Shown in pieces: positions 36,925 to 45,351 of a stretch of 64,000 bases of DNA. The notes under the pieces were generated by a model. The model was not told the DNA's origin. It worked only from the letters and a program-made list of their open reading frames with translations, and did not search any database. The stretch lies in NCBI GenBank assembly GCA_943788695.1, contig CALSRG010000002.1, positions 248,001 through 312,000 on the forward strand. Reading direction: 5' to 3'. Origin of the DNA: an uncultured Flavobacteriaceae bacterium. Lineage in GTDB: Bacteria > Bacteroidota > Bacteroidia > Flavobacteriales > Flavobacteriaceae. The translations under genes and the position numbers were made by a program. Position 1 is the stretch's first letter; every line of letters starts with the position of its first letter.

Positions 36925-38822
36925 TTGAATTGAACTATAATTTCTTGAACAATTTCAGGATTTAACAATGTGGAAGTGTCGCCTAAATTCGAGGTATCTT
37001 CAGATGCAATTTTTCTTAGAATACGCCTCATAATTTTCCCAGAGCGGGTTTTTGGCAATCCCGAAACAACGAATACACGATCCAACTTCGCAATGGGTCC
37101 AATGTCTTTGGAAATTAAGGCATTCACACTTTGAAGAATATCTTCAGAATCATTAATACCGTCTTGTTTTGGAATAACGAAAGCACACAGGGATTGGCCT
37201 TTAATGTTGTGTGGCCTTCCGATCACCGCTGATTCTGCAATAGTCGGATGCTCATTAATAGCATCCTCTATTGGAGCGGTGCCTAAATTATGTCCTGACA
37301 CTATAATCACATCATCCACTCGGCCCGTAATTCTATAGTTGCCATTGACATCTCTTACCGCGCCATCTCCAGTAAAATAGCACCCCTCAAAGGAGGAAAA
37401 ATAAGTATCTCGGAATCGATCATGATTGCCCCAAATTGTTCTCGCCATAGAAGGCCAAGGAAATTCAATACACAAACTACCTTCTGCAGCTCCATCCAGA
37501 GTAGCACCCTTTTCATCTTTTAAAATAGGCTGTATTCCTGGCATCGGTTTGGTGGCGAAAGTTGGTATTTCCTTAATAATTCTAGGAATGTTGGCAATCA
37601 TAATGCCACCCGTCTCTGTCTGCCACCAAGTGTCAATAATTGGAACTTTGCCTTTTCCTATATGCTCATAATACCATTGCCAGGCTTCCTCATTAATAGG
37701 CTCTCCTACGGTCCCTAAAACTTTTAAACTGTTTAAATTATAAGGTTTTATGAATGATAGTGGTTGTTTGGCCAATGCTCTAATTGCTGTTGGAGCTGTA
37801 TAAAATTGTGTTACTTTATGTTTTTCTATGATTTCCCAAAATCTACCATAATCTGGATGGCTTGGTACCCCTTCAAACATGACTGTTGTTGCGCCATTGA
37901 GCAAAGGGCCATAAACAATGTAGCTGTGTCCAGTTATCCATCCAATATCAGCAGTGCACCAGTAAACGTCACCATCAACATACTGAAAGTAATTTTTAAA
38001 GGTGTAAGCCGTATAAACCATATATCCACCTGTTGTATGCATCATACCTTTGGGCTGACCAGTAGAACCCGAAGTATAAAGAATAAACAATGGATCTTCG
38101 GCATCCATAACTACAATTGGACAGTCGTATGAAGCTTTTTCCAATTCAGGACCGATCCATACATCTCGATCCTTTACCATATTAATTGGGCTATTGGTAC
38201 GCCCAACCAATAGAACACATGATACATTAGGACAATCCTCAAGAGCCCGATCAACAATTGATTTTAAGTCTAACGTCTTATTGCCACGAAAGGCGCCATC
38301 AGATGTGATTACCATTCTTGCATCACAATCCTTAATTCTAGTTGCCAGAGCAGTCGAGGAAAAGCCTGCGAAAACTACCGAATGAACTGCTCCAATTCGG
38401 GCGCAAGCCAAAACGGCAATTGCTAATTCTGGAATCATGGGTAAATACAAGCATACCCTATCCCCTTTTACGATGCCCTTTGATTTTAAAACATTCGCAA
38501 ATTTACAAACACGTTGATGCAATTCTAAGTATGAAATTTGCTTAGCTGGCAACTTAGGATCGTTTGGTTCAAAAATGATAGCGGTTTGTTGCGCTCGATG
38601 GGGCAAATGACGATCAATACAATTTTCGGTAATGTTTAATTGACCGCCTTCAAACCAAGCAACTTCTGGTTTTGAAAAGTCATACTTCAATACATTTATC
38701 CAAGGTTTGCGCCATATAAAATGATCCTTTGCAATATCATTCCAAAATAACTCAGGATTGGCTTTTGCTTCAAAGCAAGCCTTTTGATAATGCTCGTAAG
38801 ATTGTATATGATAATTGCTCAT
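36912..38822 (-). CDS. acs: Acetyl-CoA synthetase
   Basis: Makes acetyl-CoA from acetate, ATP and CoA through acetyl-AMP. 636 residues of the adenylate-forming superfamily: YTSGSTGQPKGMMHTTGGY (A3), DTWWQTETGG (A5), YFTGDGA and GRVDDVIIVSGHNLGT (A7-A8 hinge), and the C-terminal TRSGKIMRR with the catalytic, acetylation-prone lysine. One substitution relative to the usual hinge (GHNLGT for GHRLGT) is visible. Downstream purC is 10 nt away in the transcribed sense upstream position, so acs ends a phoH-purC-acs run. Confidence 0.97.
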   Translation of the reverse strand: MSNYHIQSYEHYQKACFEAKANPELFWNDIAKDHFIWRKPWINVLKYDFSKPEVAWFEGGQLNITENCIDRHLPHRAQQTAIIFEPNDPKLPAKQISYLELHQRVCKFANVLKSKGIVKGDRVCLYLPMIPELAIAVLACARIGAVHSVVFAGFSSTALATRIKDCDARMVITSDGAFRGNKTLDLKSIVDRALEDCPNVSCVLLVGRTNSPINMVKDRDVWIGPELEKASYDCPIVVMDAEDPLFILYTSGSTGQPKGMMHTTGGYMVYTAYTFKNYFQYVDGDVYWCTADIGWITGHSYIVYGPLLNGATTVMFEGVPSHPDYGRFWEIIEKHKVTQFYTAPTAIRALAKQPLSFIKPYNLNSLKVLGTVGEPINEEAWQWYYEHIGKGKVPIIDTWWQTETGGIMIANIPRIIKEIPTFATKPMPGIQPILKDEKGATLDGAAEGSLCIEFPWPSMARTIWGNHDRFRDTYFSSFEGCYFTGDGAVRDVNGNYRITGRVDDVIIVSGHNLGTAPIEDAINEHPTIAESAVIGRPHNIKGQSLCAFVIPKQDGINDSEDILQSVNALISKDIGPIAKLDRVFVVSGLPKTRSGKIMRRILRKIASEDTSNLGDTSTLLNPEIVQEIIVQFNQSK

Positions 38823-38832
38823 CCCAAAAAAA

Positions 38833-39786
38833 TTATAACTTTTTAAGATAATTCATGACATTTGATTCTATACGGCTTTCAATCTTAGAGGTGTCTGCTT
38901 TGATAAATGTTTCGCCCGTAATATGCTCATAAAGCTCTATATATCGTTCACTGACACTTGTCACAAATTCATCGCTCATAGTAGGTACCTTTTGGCCTTC
39001 TAAACCTTGAAAACCATTCTCAATCAACCATTGTCTCACAAATTCTTTAGACAACTGTTTTTGTGGTGTCTTAGATTTTTGACGAGCTTCATAGCCATCA
39101 GCATAAAAATATCTCGAAGAATCCGGCGTATGAATTTCATCGATCAATACGATTTGCCCCTGTTTTGTCTTACCGAATTCATATTTTGTATCCACAAGAA
39201 TTAATCCGCGTTCTGCTGCCATAGCCGTTCCTCGTGCAAATAAGTTGCGTGTATAATCCTCCAAAATAGCATAATCTTCGGCACTAACAATACCTCGTTC
39301 TATGATGTCCTCTTTTGAGATATCTTCATCGTGCATGCCCTTTTCTGCCTTTGTAGCTGGTGTGATAATAGGCTCAGAAAAAGCGTCGTTTTCAATCATA
39401 CCATCTGGCATTACAACGCCACAGAGTTCTCTTTCACCCAGTTTATACTGCCGTGCAGCATGACCCGATAAGTAGCCGCGTATTACCATTTCAACCATAA
39501 AAGGCTCGCATGCGTGACCTACAGCCACATTCGGATCTGGTGCAGCTATGAGCCAATTTGGAACGATATCGGACGTTGCGGACATCATGTGGGTTGCTAT
39601 TTGATTCAGAATTTGACCCTTGTATGGAATGCCTTTTGGTAAAATCACATCAAAAGCTGAAATGCGATCCGTGGCCACCATGACCATGACATCGTTTTCC
39701 AAACTGTAAACCTCTCTAACCTTACCGCGGTAGATATTCTGCAATCCAGGGAATTTAAAGTCAGTATGATTCAATACTTTATTCAT
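38833..39786 (-). CDS. purC: SAICAR synthetase
   Basis: ATP-dependent condensation of CAIR with aspartate in purine synthesis. 317 residues, longer than the E. coli enzyme but usual for Bacteroidota. YRGKVREVY near the N-terminus, [30 protein letters not shown], and [10 protein letters not shown] with [12 protein letters not shown]. The start overlaps the phoH stop (ATGA), so the two are coupled; acs follows 10 nt later. Confidence 0.97.
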   Translation of the reverse strand: MNKVLNHTDFKFPGLQNIYRGKVREVYSLENDVMVMVATDRISAFDVILPKGIPYKGQILNQIATHMMSATSDIVPNWLIAAPDPNVAVGHACEPFMVEMVIRGYLSGHAARQYKLGERELCGVVMPDGMIENDAFSEPIITPATKAEKGMHDEDISKEDIIERGIVSAEDYAILEDYTRNLFARGTAMAAERGLILVDTKYEFGKTKQGQIVLIDEIHTPDSSRYFYADGYEARQKSKTPQKQLSKEFVRQWLIENGFQGLEGQKVPTMSDEFVTSVSERYIELYEHITGETFIKADTSKIESRIESNVMNYLKKL

Positions 39787-40736
39787 TCGTTCAAATTTTC
39801 TATGTCTTTGTAAGCTGAAATAATTTTTTTAACCAATTGATGTCTGATCACGTCACGGTCATCAAGTTTAAGAATGCCAACACCATTTACATCGTTCAGT
39901 ATTAAAAGGGCTTCCTTTAATCCTGAAATTGTTCGTCTAGGTAGGTCAATTTGACCAGGGTCCCCAGTAATCATAAATTTAGCACTTCGCCCCATTCGAG
40001 TTAAAAACATCTTCATCTGGCTGTGAGTGGTATTTTGTGCTTCATCAAGAATAACGAAAGCTTTGTCCAAAGTTCGTCCACGCATAAAAGCCAAAGGTGC
40101 GATTTGAATAACACCTTTCTCAATATAATTATCTAATTTTTCATGGGGAATCATATCTCTTAATGCGTCATACAACGGTTGCATATATGGGTCTAACTTT
40201 TCTTTCATATCTCCTGGTAAAAATCCAAGATTCTCCCCTGCCTCAACAGCTGGTCGCGTTAATATGATGCGCTGGACTTCCTTCCGCCTAAGTGCTCTGA
40301 CTGCAAGAGCCACGCAAGTGTATGTTTTTCCAGTACCCGCAGGACCAATCGCAAACACCATGTCGTTATTATCCATTAAATCAACCAATTTTCGTTGATT
40401 AACCGTTTGAGCCTTAACAGCTCTACCTCCAACCCCATGCACTAAAATGTCATGACCTTTAGTGTCATCAAAGACTTGCTTTCCATCGCTAGTCAAAATG
40501 TTTTCAACAGCATCTGCATCCAATTTATTATAGCTTACGAAATGCTCCAACAGTTGGGCCATTCGACGATCAAATTCTTCTAAAAGCGTTTCATCACCAT
40601 AAGCCATAAGCTTATTGCCACGTGCTACAATTTTTAATTTTGGGAAATATCGTTTTAGTAATTCTACGTTGGCATCTTGGGTTCCAAAAAAATATTTTGG
40701 GTTTACCTCCTCCAACTCAATTGTAAGTTCGTTCAA
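39783..40736 (-). CDS. phoH: PhoH-like ATPase
   Basis: 317 residues. P-loop ATPase with Walker [17 protein letters not shown] (about 134), Walker [11 protein letters not shown], and [12 protein letters not shown]. An N-terminal KH-like part precedes it (residues 1-100). PhoH-family proteins are linked to RNA metabolism, but the precise function is unsettled. The frame begins with TTG (40736); no suitable ATG was found nearby, so TTG is the likely start. First gene of the phoH-purC-acs run. Confidence 0.92.
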   Translation of the reverse strand: MNELTIELEEVNPKYFFGTQDANVELLKRYFPKLKIVARGNKLMAYGDETLLEEFDRRMAQLLEHFVSYNKLDADAVENILTSDGKQVFDDTKGHDILVHGVGGRAVKAQTVNQRKLVDLMDNNDMVFAIGPAGTGKTYTCVALAVRALRRKEVQRIILTRPAVEAGENLGFLPGDMKEKLDPYMQPLYDALRDMIPHEKLDNYIEKGVIQIAPLAFMRGRTLDKAFVILDEAQNTTHSQMKMFLTRMGRSAKFMITGDPGQIDLPRRTISGLKEALLILNDVNGVGILKLDDRDVIRHQLVKKIISAYKDIENLNE

Positions 40737-40935
40737 AAGTTATAAAATTAATGTAAATCCCTATTGATTTCTTAGATTTGTGATATCAGTTCAATTTCAT
40801 ACGTATGCATCAAACACTTTACGAACTTAAAGAAAAATAAGGTTCGATTTAAATCGGAAGTTGTTTTTTTTCAACCGGTTTTTGTTGGTAATTATTGAAA
40901 CTTTAGCTGATCAACCATTATTCAAACAAATCAAC

Positions 40936-41766
40936 ATGGCTGTCATCACATTGACAACTGATTTCGGCATCAAAGATCCTTCTGTTGGAAGTGTCAAAGG
41001 TGCGCTATTGGCGCTTCTTCCTGATGTCAATATTATTGACATCACCCATGCCATTGCGCCTTTTAATATTCCTGAAGCAGCATATATTATTAAAGGTGCC
41101 TATAAAAGTTTTCCTCAAGGTACAGTGCATATTATTGGCGTTGACTCTGAACTGAGTCCAGAAAATAAGCATATCGCTTTGCTTCTTGATGGTCACTATT
41201 TTGTTTGCGCAAACAACGGTATTATGAGTATGCTCTCGAACCATATTGCGCCACAAAAAATTGTTGAGATTAATATTCATAATCAGGTGCATACCAGTTT
41301 TCCAGCTTTAGATGTTTTTGTCCATGTCGCTTGTCATATAGCTCGAGGTGGCGATTTGGGTGTGATCGGCAAACCTATCGACAGCATCAAACCTATTCGT
41401 GATTTAACGCCCAATGTGTCTGACGATCAAACTAAAATTATGGGCTATGTGATTTATGTGGATAATTATGGAAACGTGGTAACTAACATCTCAAGAGACT
41501 TGTTCTTAAAAACACAAAAAGGAAGGTCTTATAAAGTCAATGCTAGAAACTACACTTTCGAAACGATCTATGAAACTTATACTGACATCGTGAATTTTGA
41601 GATTCCAGCTTCAGAGCGTCAAGATGAAGGAAAAAAATTGGCTCTATTTAACGGCTCCGACTTTTTAGAAATTGCTCTATACAAGGGAAATACTGGTCAT
41701 GTCGGTGGTGCTTCAACTTTAATGGGACTGCGTGAAAGAGACGTAGTTACAGTAAATTTTATATAA
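40936..41766 (+). CDS. SAM hydrolase / SAM hydroxide adenosyltransferase (DUF62)
   Basis: 276 residues from ATG 40936 (MAVITLTTDFG). The family hydrolyses S-adenosylmethionine to adenosine and methionine using a conserved Asp/Arg/His set; here LTTDFGIKDPSVGSVKG, ITHAIAPFNIPEAAY, VVDSELSP-like GVDSELSPENK, and YVDNYGNVVTNI are visible. It starts the SAM hydrolase-gldFG-dnaN run, an order seen in Bacteroidota. TAGATTTG at 40773-40780 is a possible -7 box with a long leader. Physiological role unclear. Confidence 0.9.
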   Translation: MAVITLTTDFGIKDPSVGSVKGALLALLPDVNIIDITHAIAPFNIPEAAYIIKGAYKSFPQGTVHIIGVDSELSPENKHIALLLDGHYFVCANNGIMSMLSNHIAPQKIVEINIHNQVHTSFPALDVFVHVACHIARGGDLGVIGKPIDSIKPIRDLTPNVSDDQTKIMGYVIYVDNYGNVVTNISRDLFLKTQKGRSYKVNARNYTFETIYETYTDIVNFEIPASERQDEGKKLALFNGSDFLEIALYKGNTGHVGGASTLMGLRERDVVTVNFI

Positions 41767-41767
41767 G

Positions 41768-44155
41768 ATGACACTTATTTATTCATTAATCAAAAAAGAA
41801 TGGCGCGGATTTTTTGCCTCGTCCATGGGTTTTTTGATTATCGGCGTTTATCTGATCATTTCAGGGTTAATGCTTTGGGTGGTTGATTCATCTTTTAATA
41901 TCTTTAAATACGGTTTTGGACATCTTTCCCCCTATTTCGAGCTCACACCCTGGTTGCTCATCGTTCTTATTCCAGCTATTGCCATGCGCAGTATCGCTCA
42001 AGAGAGACAACAAGGCACTATCGACCTCATTTTAACGACGCCCATATCTGAATTCCAGCTGGTTATTGCAAAATACCTCAGTATTTGGTTACTTGTTTTG
42101 ACAGCACTTTTACCCAGTCTAATTTATTTGGTTACCATCAATAAAACTAGTTCTGTTCCCGAATATATAGATTCAGGCAGCATGCTGAGCGGTTATTGCG
42201 GTTTAGTTTTGTTGACAATGACGCTATCGGCAATAGGTCTATTTTCATCTAGCATATCCAAACAACCGATTGTCGCCTTTATTATAGGTATATTTTTAGG
42301 TGGATTTTGGTATCAAGGTCTAGCTGTAATAAATATAGTTGTGTTAGACTTCAGCAGCTTGCTTGAAGTTGTGAATCGTGGCGTAATACCTTACAAGACT
42401 TTGATTTACATGGGTTTAACTACCAGTTTTTTCATTTTTCTCACAGTATGTCATATCAAGAATTTTAAATTGGTCAAAAAACATATAAAACCTTTAGTTT
42501 TTGGATCAATTGGGTATGTTCTATTGGTCTATATATCAACATTTTTTAGTGGCAGAGCAGACCTCACAGATGACCAGAGGTACACCTTAGACTCAGCAAG
42601 CATAAGCGTTATCAAGTCTATTGATGATTATGCAGTTATAGACGTTTTTTTAGATAACGATAATTTTCCAAGAGAATTTCAAAGATTGAGAGATGAAACG
42701 ATTGCTTTACTTGAAGAAATATCAGCTATCAATGGATTGGTCTCTTTTCAACTTATTAATCCTTTAGAAAACCCTGAAACTTCAAATCAAAATATTCAAG
42801 CATTAACCCAACGCGGTTTGACTCCTATGCAAATGGAAATTCAGGAAGACGGACAACTTCAACGACAACTTATTTTTCCTTGGGCGTTGGCAAGTTTAAA
42901 TGATCAAACCGTCAAAATAAAATTAATTACTGATGATCTAAATAATGACCAACGTATTCTCGCCACCGAATCCATAGCACAATTAGAATGGGCGATTGTA
43001 GATGGGCTGCATAAATTAACGGCCAGAAAAACCAAAAATATTGCGATTCTTAAGGGAAACGGACAGTTGCCCGACCTCAAAATAGCCGATGCCTTGACTG
43101 GCATTTCTTTCTATTACAATTTAGCACCATTCACACTAGACAGTGTCGAAACACAACCTGAACATACACTTAAGGAATTACAAAATTACGATTTAGTAAT
43201 TTCTGCAGGACCGTCTGAAAGTTTCTCCGAAGCTGAAAAATTCACTCTTGATCAATATCTGATGTCGGGCGGAAGGATGCTTTGGTTCATTGACTTTGCC
43301 GACATCACGATTGAAAGTCTTCTCAATGAGAGTGGAAAAGCCACAGCTCTTTACAACGATTTTAATTTAACGGACTTTTTCTTCAGTTATGGCATTAGAC
43401 TCAAACCACAGCTTTTACTAGACAACAACTCAGCTCCATTGACACTTGTAGTTGGAGAAGGCAGCAACACTGAATTCCAAACGTTTCCTTGGCCATTCCG
43501 ACCATTGGCCTCCAATCAAAACCAACCCATAACTTCCCATCTGGCGGAAATAAAATTTGATTTTGCGAATCCTATTGAGCTTTTAAAAAACAATATTTCA
43601 AAGACGATACTACTCGAATCCTCAAATCGATCCGTTGTAGCAGGCCTTCCAAGAATTATTGATCTCAATTTGGTATCTCAATTAGACAGTATTCCGAAAA
43701 CCGGCAAAACTTATCCTCTCGGAGTTTTGCTCGAGGGCGAATTTCAATCAAGTTTTAAAATGCGACTTGCGCCATTTAAACTGAGTCAAAGGAGGGATGA
43801 AAGTAAACCCAGTAAAATGATCGTATATTCAGACGGAAATCTCATCGCCAATGATGTTAGTCGCAACGTCCCTCTAGATCTAGGATACGACCAGTGGACA
43901 GGTCAACGTTTTGGAAATAAACAACTTTTTGTAAACACGGTATCCTATTTATTAGATGACTTTGACCTGGTGACAATAAGACAGAAAACCGTGAATTTGG
44001 CCTTTCTTGATCCAGAAAAAATAACAAATTCAAAAAATCTTTGGCAAACTGTGAACATTGGTATTCCAATAGCTATGCTTTTAGTCTTAGCCTATCTGAA
44101 TCGGACGTACAGAAGGCATAAGTTTGGCCAAACTGTTGATAAGTTTGTTTCCTAA
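41768..44155 (+). CDS. gldF-gldG: Fused GldF-GldG gliding motility ABC transporter protein
   Basis: 795 residues in one uninterrupted frame. Residues 1 to about 235 are GldF: an ABC-2 permease with six TM segments and the RSIAQERQQGTIDLILTTP motif. From about 236 it continues into GldG: a TM segment (242-260), GRADLTDDQRYTLD (263-275), a large periplasmic ABC-type-uncharacterised domain, and a C-terminal TM helix (about 762-780). In Flavobacterium johnsoniae these are separate adjacent genes working with the ATPase GldA; here no stop or start lies between. It begins 1 nt after the SAM hydrolase stop. GldA is not in this window. Confidence 0.92.
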   Translation: MTLIYSLIKKEWRGFFASSMGFLIIGVYLIISGLMLWVVDSSFNIFKYGFGHLSPYFELTPWLLIVLIPAIAMRSIAQERQQGTIDLILTTPISEFQLVIAKYLSIWLLVLTALLPSLIYLVTINKTSSVPEYIDSGSMLSGYCGLVLLTMTLSAIGLFSSSISKQPIVAFIIGIFLGGFWYQGLAVINIVVLDFSSLLEVVNRGVIPYKTLIYMGLTTSFFIFLTVCHIKNFKLVKKHIKPLVFGSIGYVLLVYISTFFSGRADLTDDQRYTLDSASISVIKSIDDYAVIDVFLDNDNFPREFQRLRDETIALLEEISAINGLVSFQLINPLENPETSNQNIQALTQRGLTPMQMEIQEDGQLQRQLIFPWALASLNDQTVKIKLITDDLNNDQRILATESIAQLEWAIVDGLHKLTARKTKNIAILKGNGQLPDLKIADALTGISFYYNLAPFTLDSVETQPEHTLKELQNYDLVISAGPSESFSEAEKFTLDQYLMSGGRMLWFIDFADITIESLLNESGKATALYNDFNLTDFFFSYGIRLKPQLLLDNNSAPLTLVVGEGSNTEFQTFPWPFRPLASNQNQPITSHLAEIKFDFANPIELLKNNISKTILLESSNRSVVAGLPRIIDLNLVSQLDSIPKTGKTYPLGVLLEGEFQSSFKMRLAPFKLSQRRDESKPSKMIVYSDGNLIANDVSRNVPLDLGYDQWTGQRFGNKQLFVNTVSYLLDDFDLVTIRQKTVNLAFLDPEKITNSKNLWQTVNIGIPIAMLLVLAYLNRTYRRHKFGQTVDKFVS

Positions 44156-44179
44156 AACAACCAAGAAAAAATATATTTG
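44148..44179 (+). promoter_or_regulatory. Promoter of dnaN
   Basis: TTTC (44148-44151), 20 nt, TATATTTG (44172-44179), an exact -7 match, about 50 nt before the ATG at 44233. The -33 part lies in the last codons of gldF-gldG. Confidence 0.55.
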
Positions 44180-44232
44180 TAAATAAAAGATCGGTTCAAA
44201 AGAAGAACTTTATTTTTTAATCTAAAGAATTT

Positions 44233-45351
44233 ATGAAATTTATTGTTTCCAGTGGAGAATTACTACGTCAATTGCAAGAATTGGGAGGGGTTATTAGCAG
44301 TTCAAACACCTTGCCCATTTTGGATAACTTTTTATTTGATTTAAACAATAGTACGTTAATAGTATCATCAAGTGATTTAGAGACGACCATGTCCGCACCG
44401 CTCTCTGTTGAAAGCGACAGCATTGGACTTGTAGCAATTCCTGCAAGATTGCTTTTAGATATTTTGAAGACCTTTCCCGAACAGCCACTTACTTTCGTTG
44501 TAGAGGATAATCACACCATTGAAATCAGTTCGAGTCAAGGAAAATATGCATTAGCCTATGCTGATGGTGCCGAGTTTCCAAAGACCTTAGAATTAGAGAA
44601 TCCGAGCTCAACGGTGCTGTCTGGAGATTTGTTAGCAACAGCAATTTCTAACACCATTTTTGCAGCCGGTAGTGATGATCTCAGACCAGTGATGAGTGGT
44701 GTGTTTTTTCAATTTTCAACCGAAGGGTTAACTTTTGTCGCCACTGACGCACATAAATTAGTAAAATACGAACGGCATGATGTTAAAGCCGAACATACTG
44801 CTGAGTTTATCATGCCAAAGAAGCCGTTAAACCTTTTAAAAGGTATGTTAACTGGCAATGACTCTGAAGTAGTCGTTACTTACAATGATTCTAATGCTAA
44901 GTTTACATTTGACAACAAAACATTAATTTGTCGTCTAATCGACGGCAAATATCCAAACTTTGAAGCAGTCATTCCTAAAGAAAATCCCAATAAACTGACC
45001 ATTCCTCGAACTCAATTCCTCAGTTCTGTGAAGCGTGTGTCAATCTTTTCAAACAAAACGACCCATCAAATAAGACTAAAAATTGCAGGAGCCGAATTAA
45101 ACATTTCCGCAGAGGATATCGACTTTAGCAACAAAGCTGAAGAACGTTTAACTTGTGATTATCAAGGTGACGATATTCAGATCGGATTTAATTCAAGATT
45201 TCTGTCTGAAATGTTAACCAACATGACATCGTCAGAAGTTTTACTTTCCATGAGTTTGCCAAATCGTGCCGGTATTTTAACACCTACGAATGGATTAGAG
45301 GAAGGAGAGGCTATCACCATGTTAGTAATGCCAGTGATGCTCAACAACTAA
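44233..45351 (+). CDS. dnaN: DNA polymerase III beta subunit (sliding clamp)
   Basis: 372 residues, three topologically equal clamp domains. Typical stretches: MKFIVSSGELLRQLQ, GGVISSSNTLPILDNFL, ATDAHKLVKYE (middle), LICRLIDGKYPNFEAVIP, and the C-terminal ITMLVMPVML, which forms the peptide-binding pocket rim. dnaA is not adjacent, as is normal in Flavobacteria. The 3' end overlaps the convergent dehydrogenase by 4 nt. Confidence 0.98.
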   Translation: MKFIVSSGELLRQLQELGGVISSSNTLPILDNFLFDLNNSTLIVSSSDLETTMSAPLSVESDSIGLVAIPARLLLDILKTFPEQPLTFVVEDNHTIEISSSQGKYALAYADGAEFPKTLELENPSSTVLSGDLLATAISNTIFAAGSDDLRPVMSGVFFQFSTEGLTFVATDAHKLVKYERHDVKAEHTAEFIMPKKPLNLLKGMLTGNDSEVVVTYNDSNAKFTFDNKTLICRLIDGKYPNFEAVIPKENPNKLTIPRTQFLSSVKRVSIFSNKTTHQIRLKIAGAELNISAEDIDFSNKAEERLTCDYQGDDIQIGFNSRFLSEMLTNMTSSEVLLSMSLPNRAGILTPTNGLEEGEAITMLVMPVMLNN

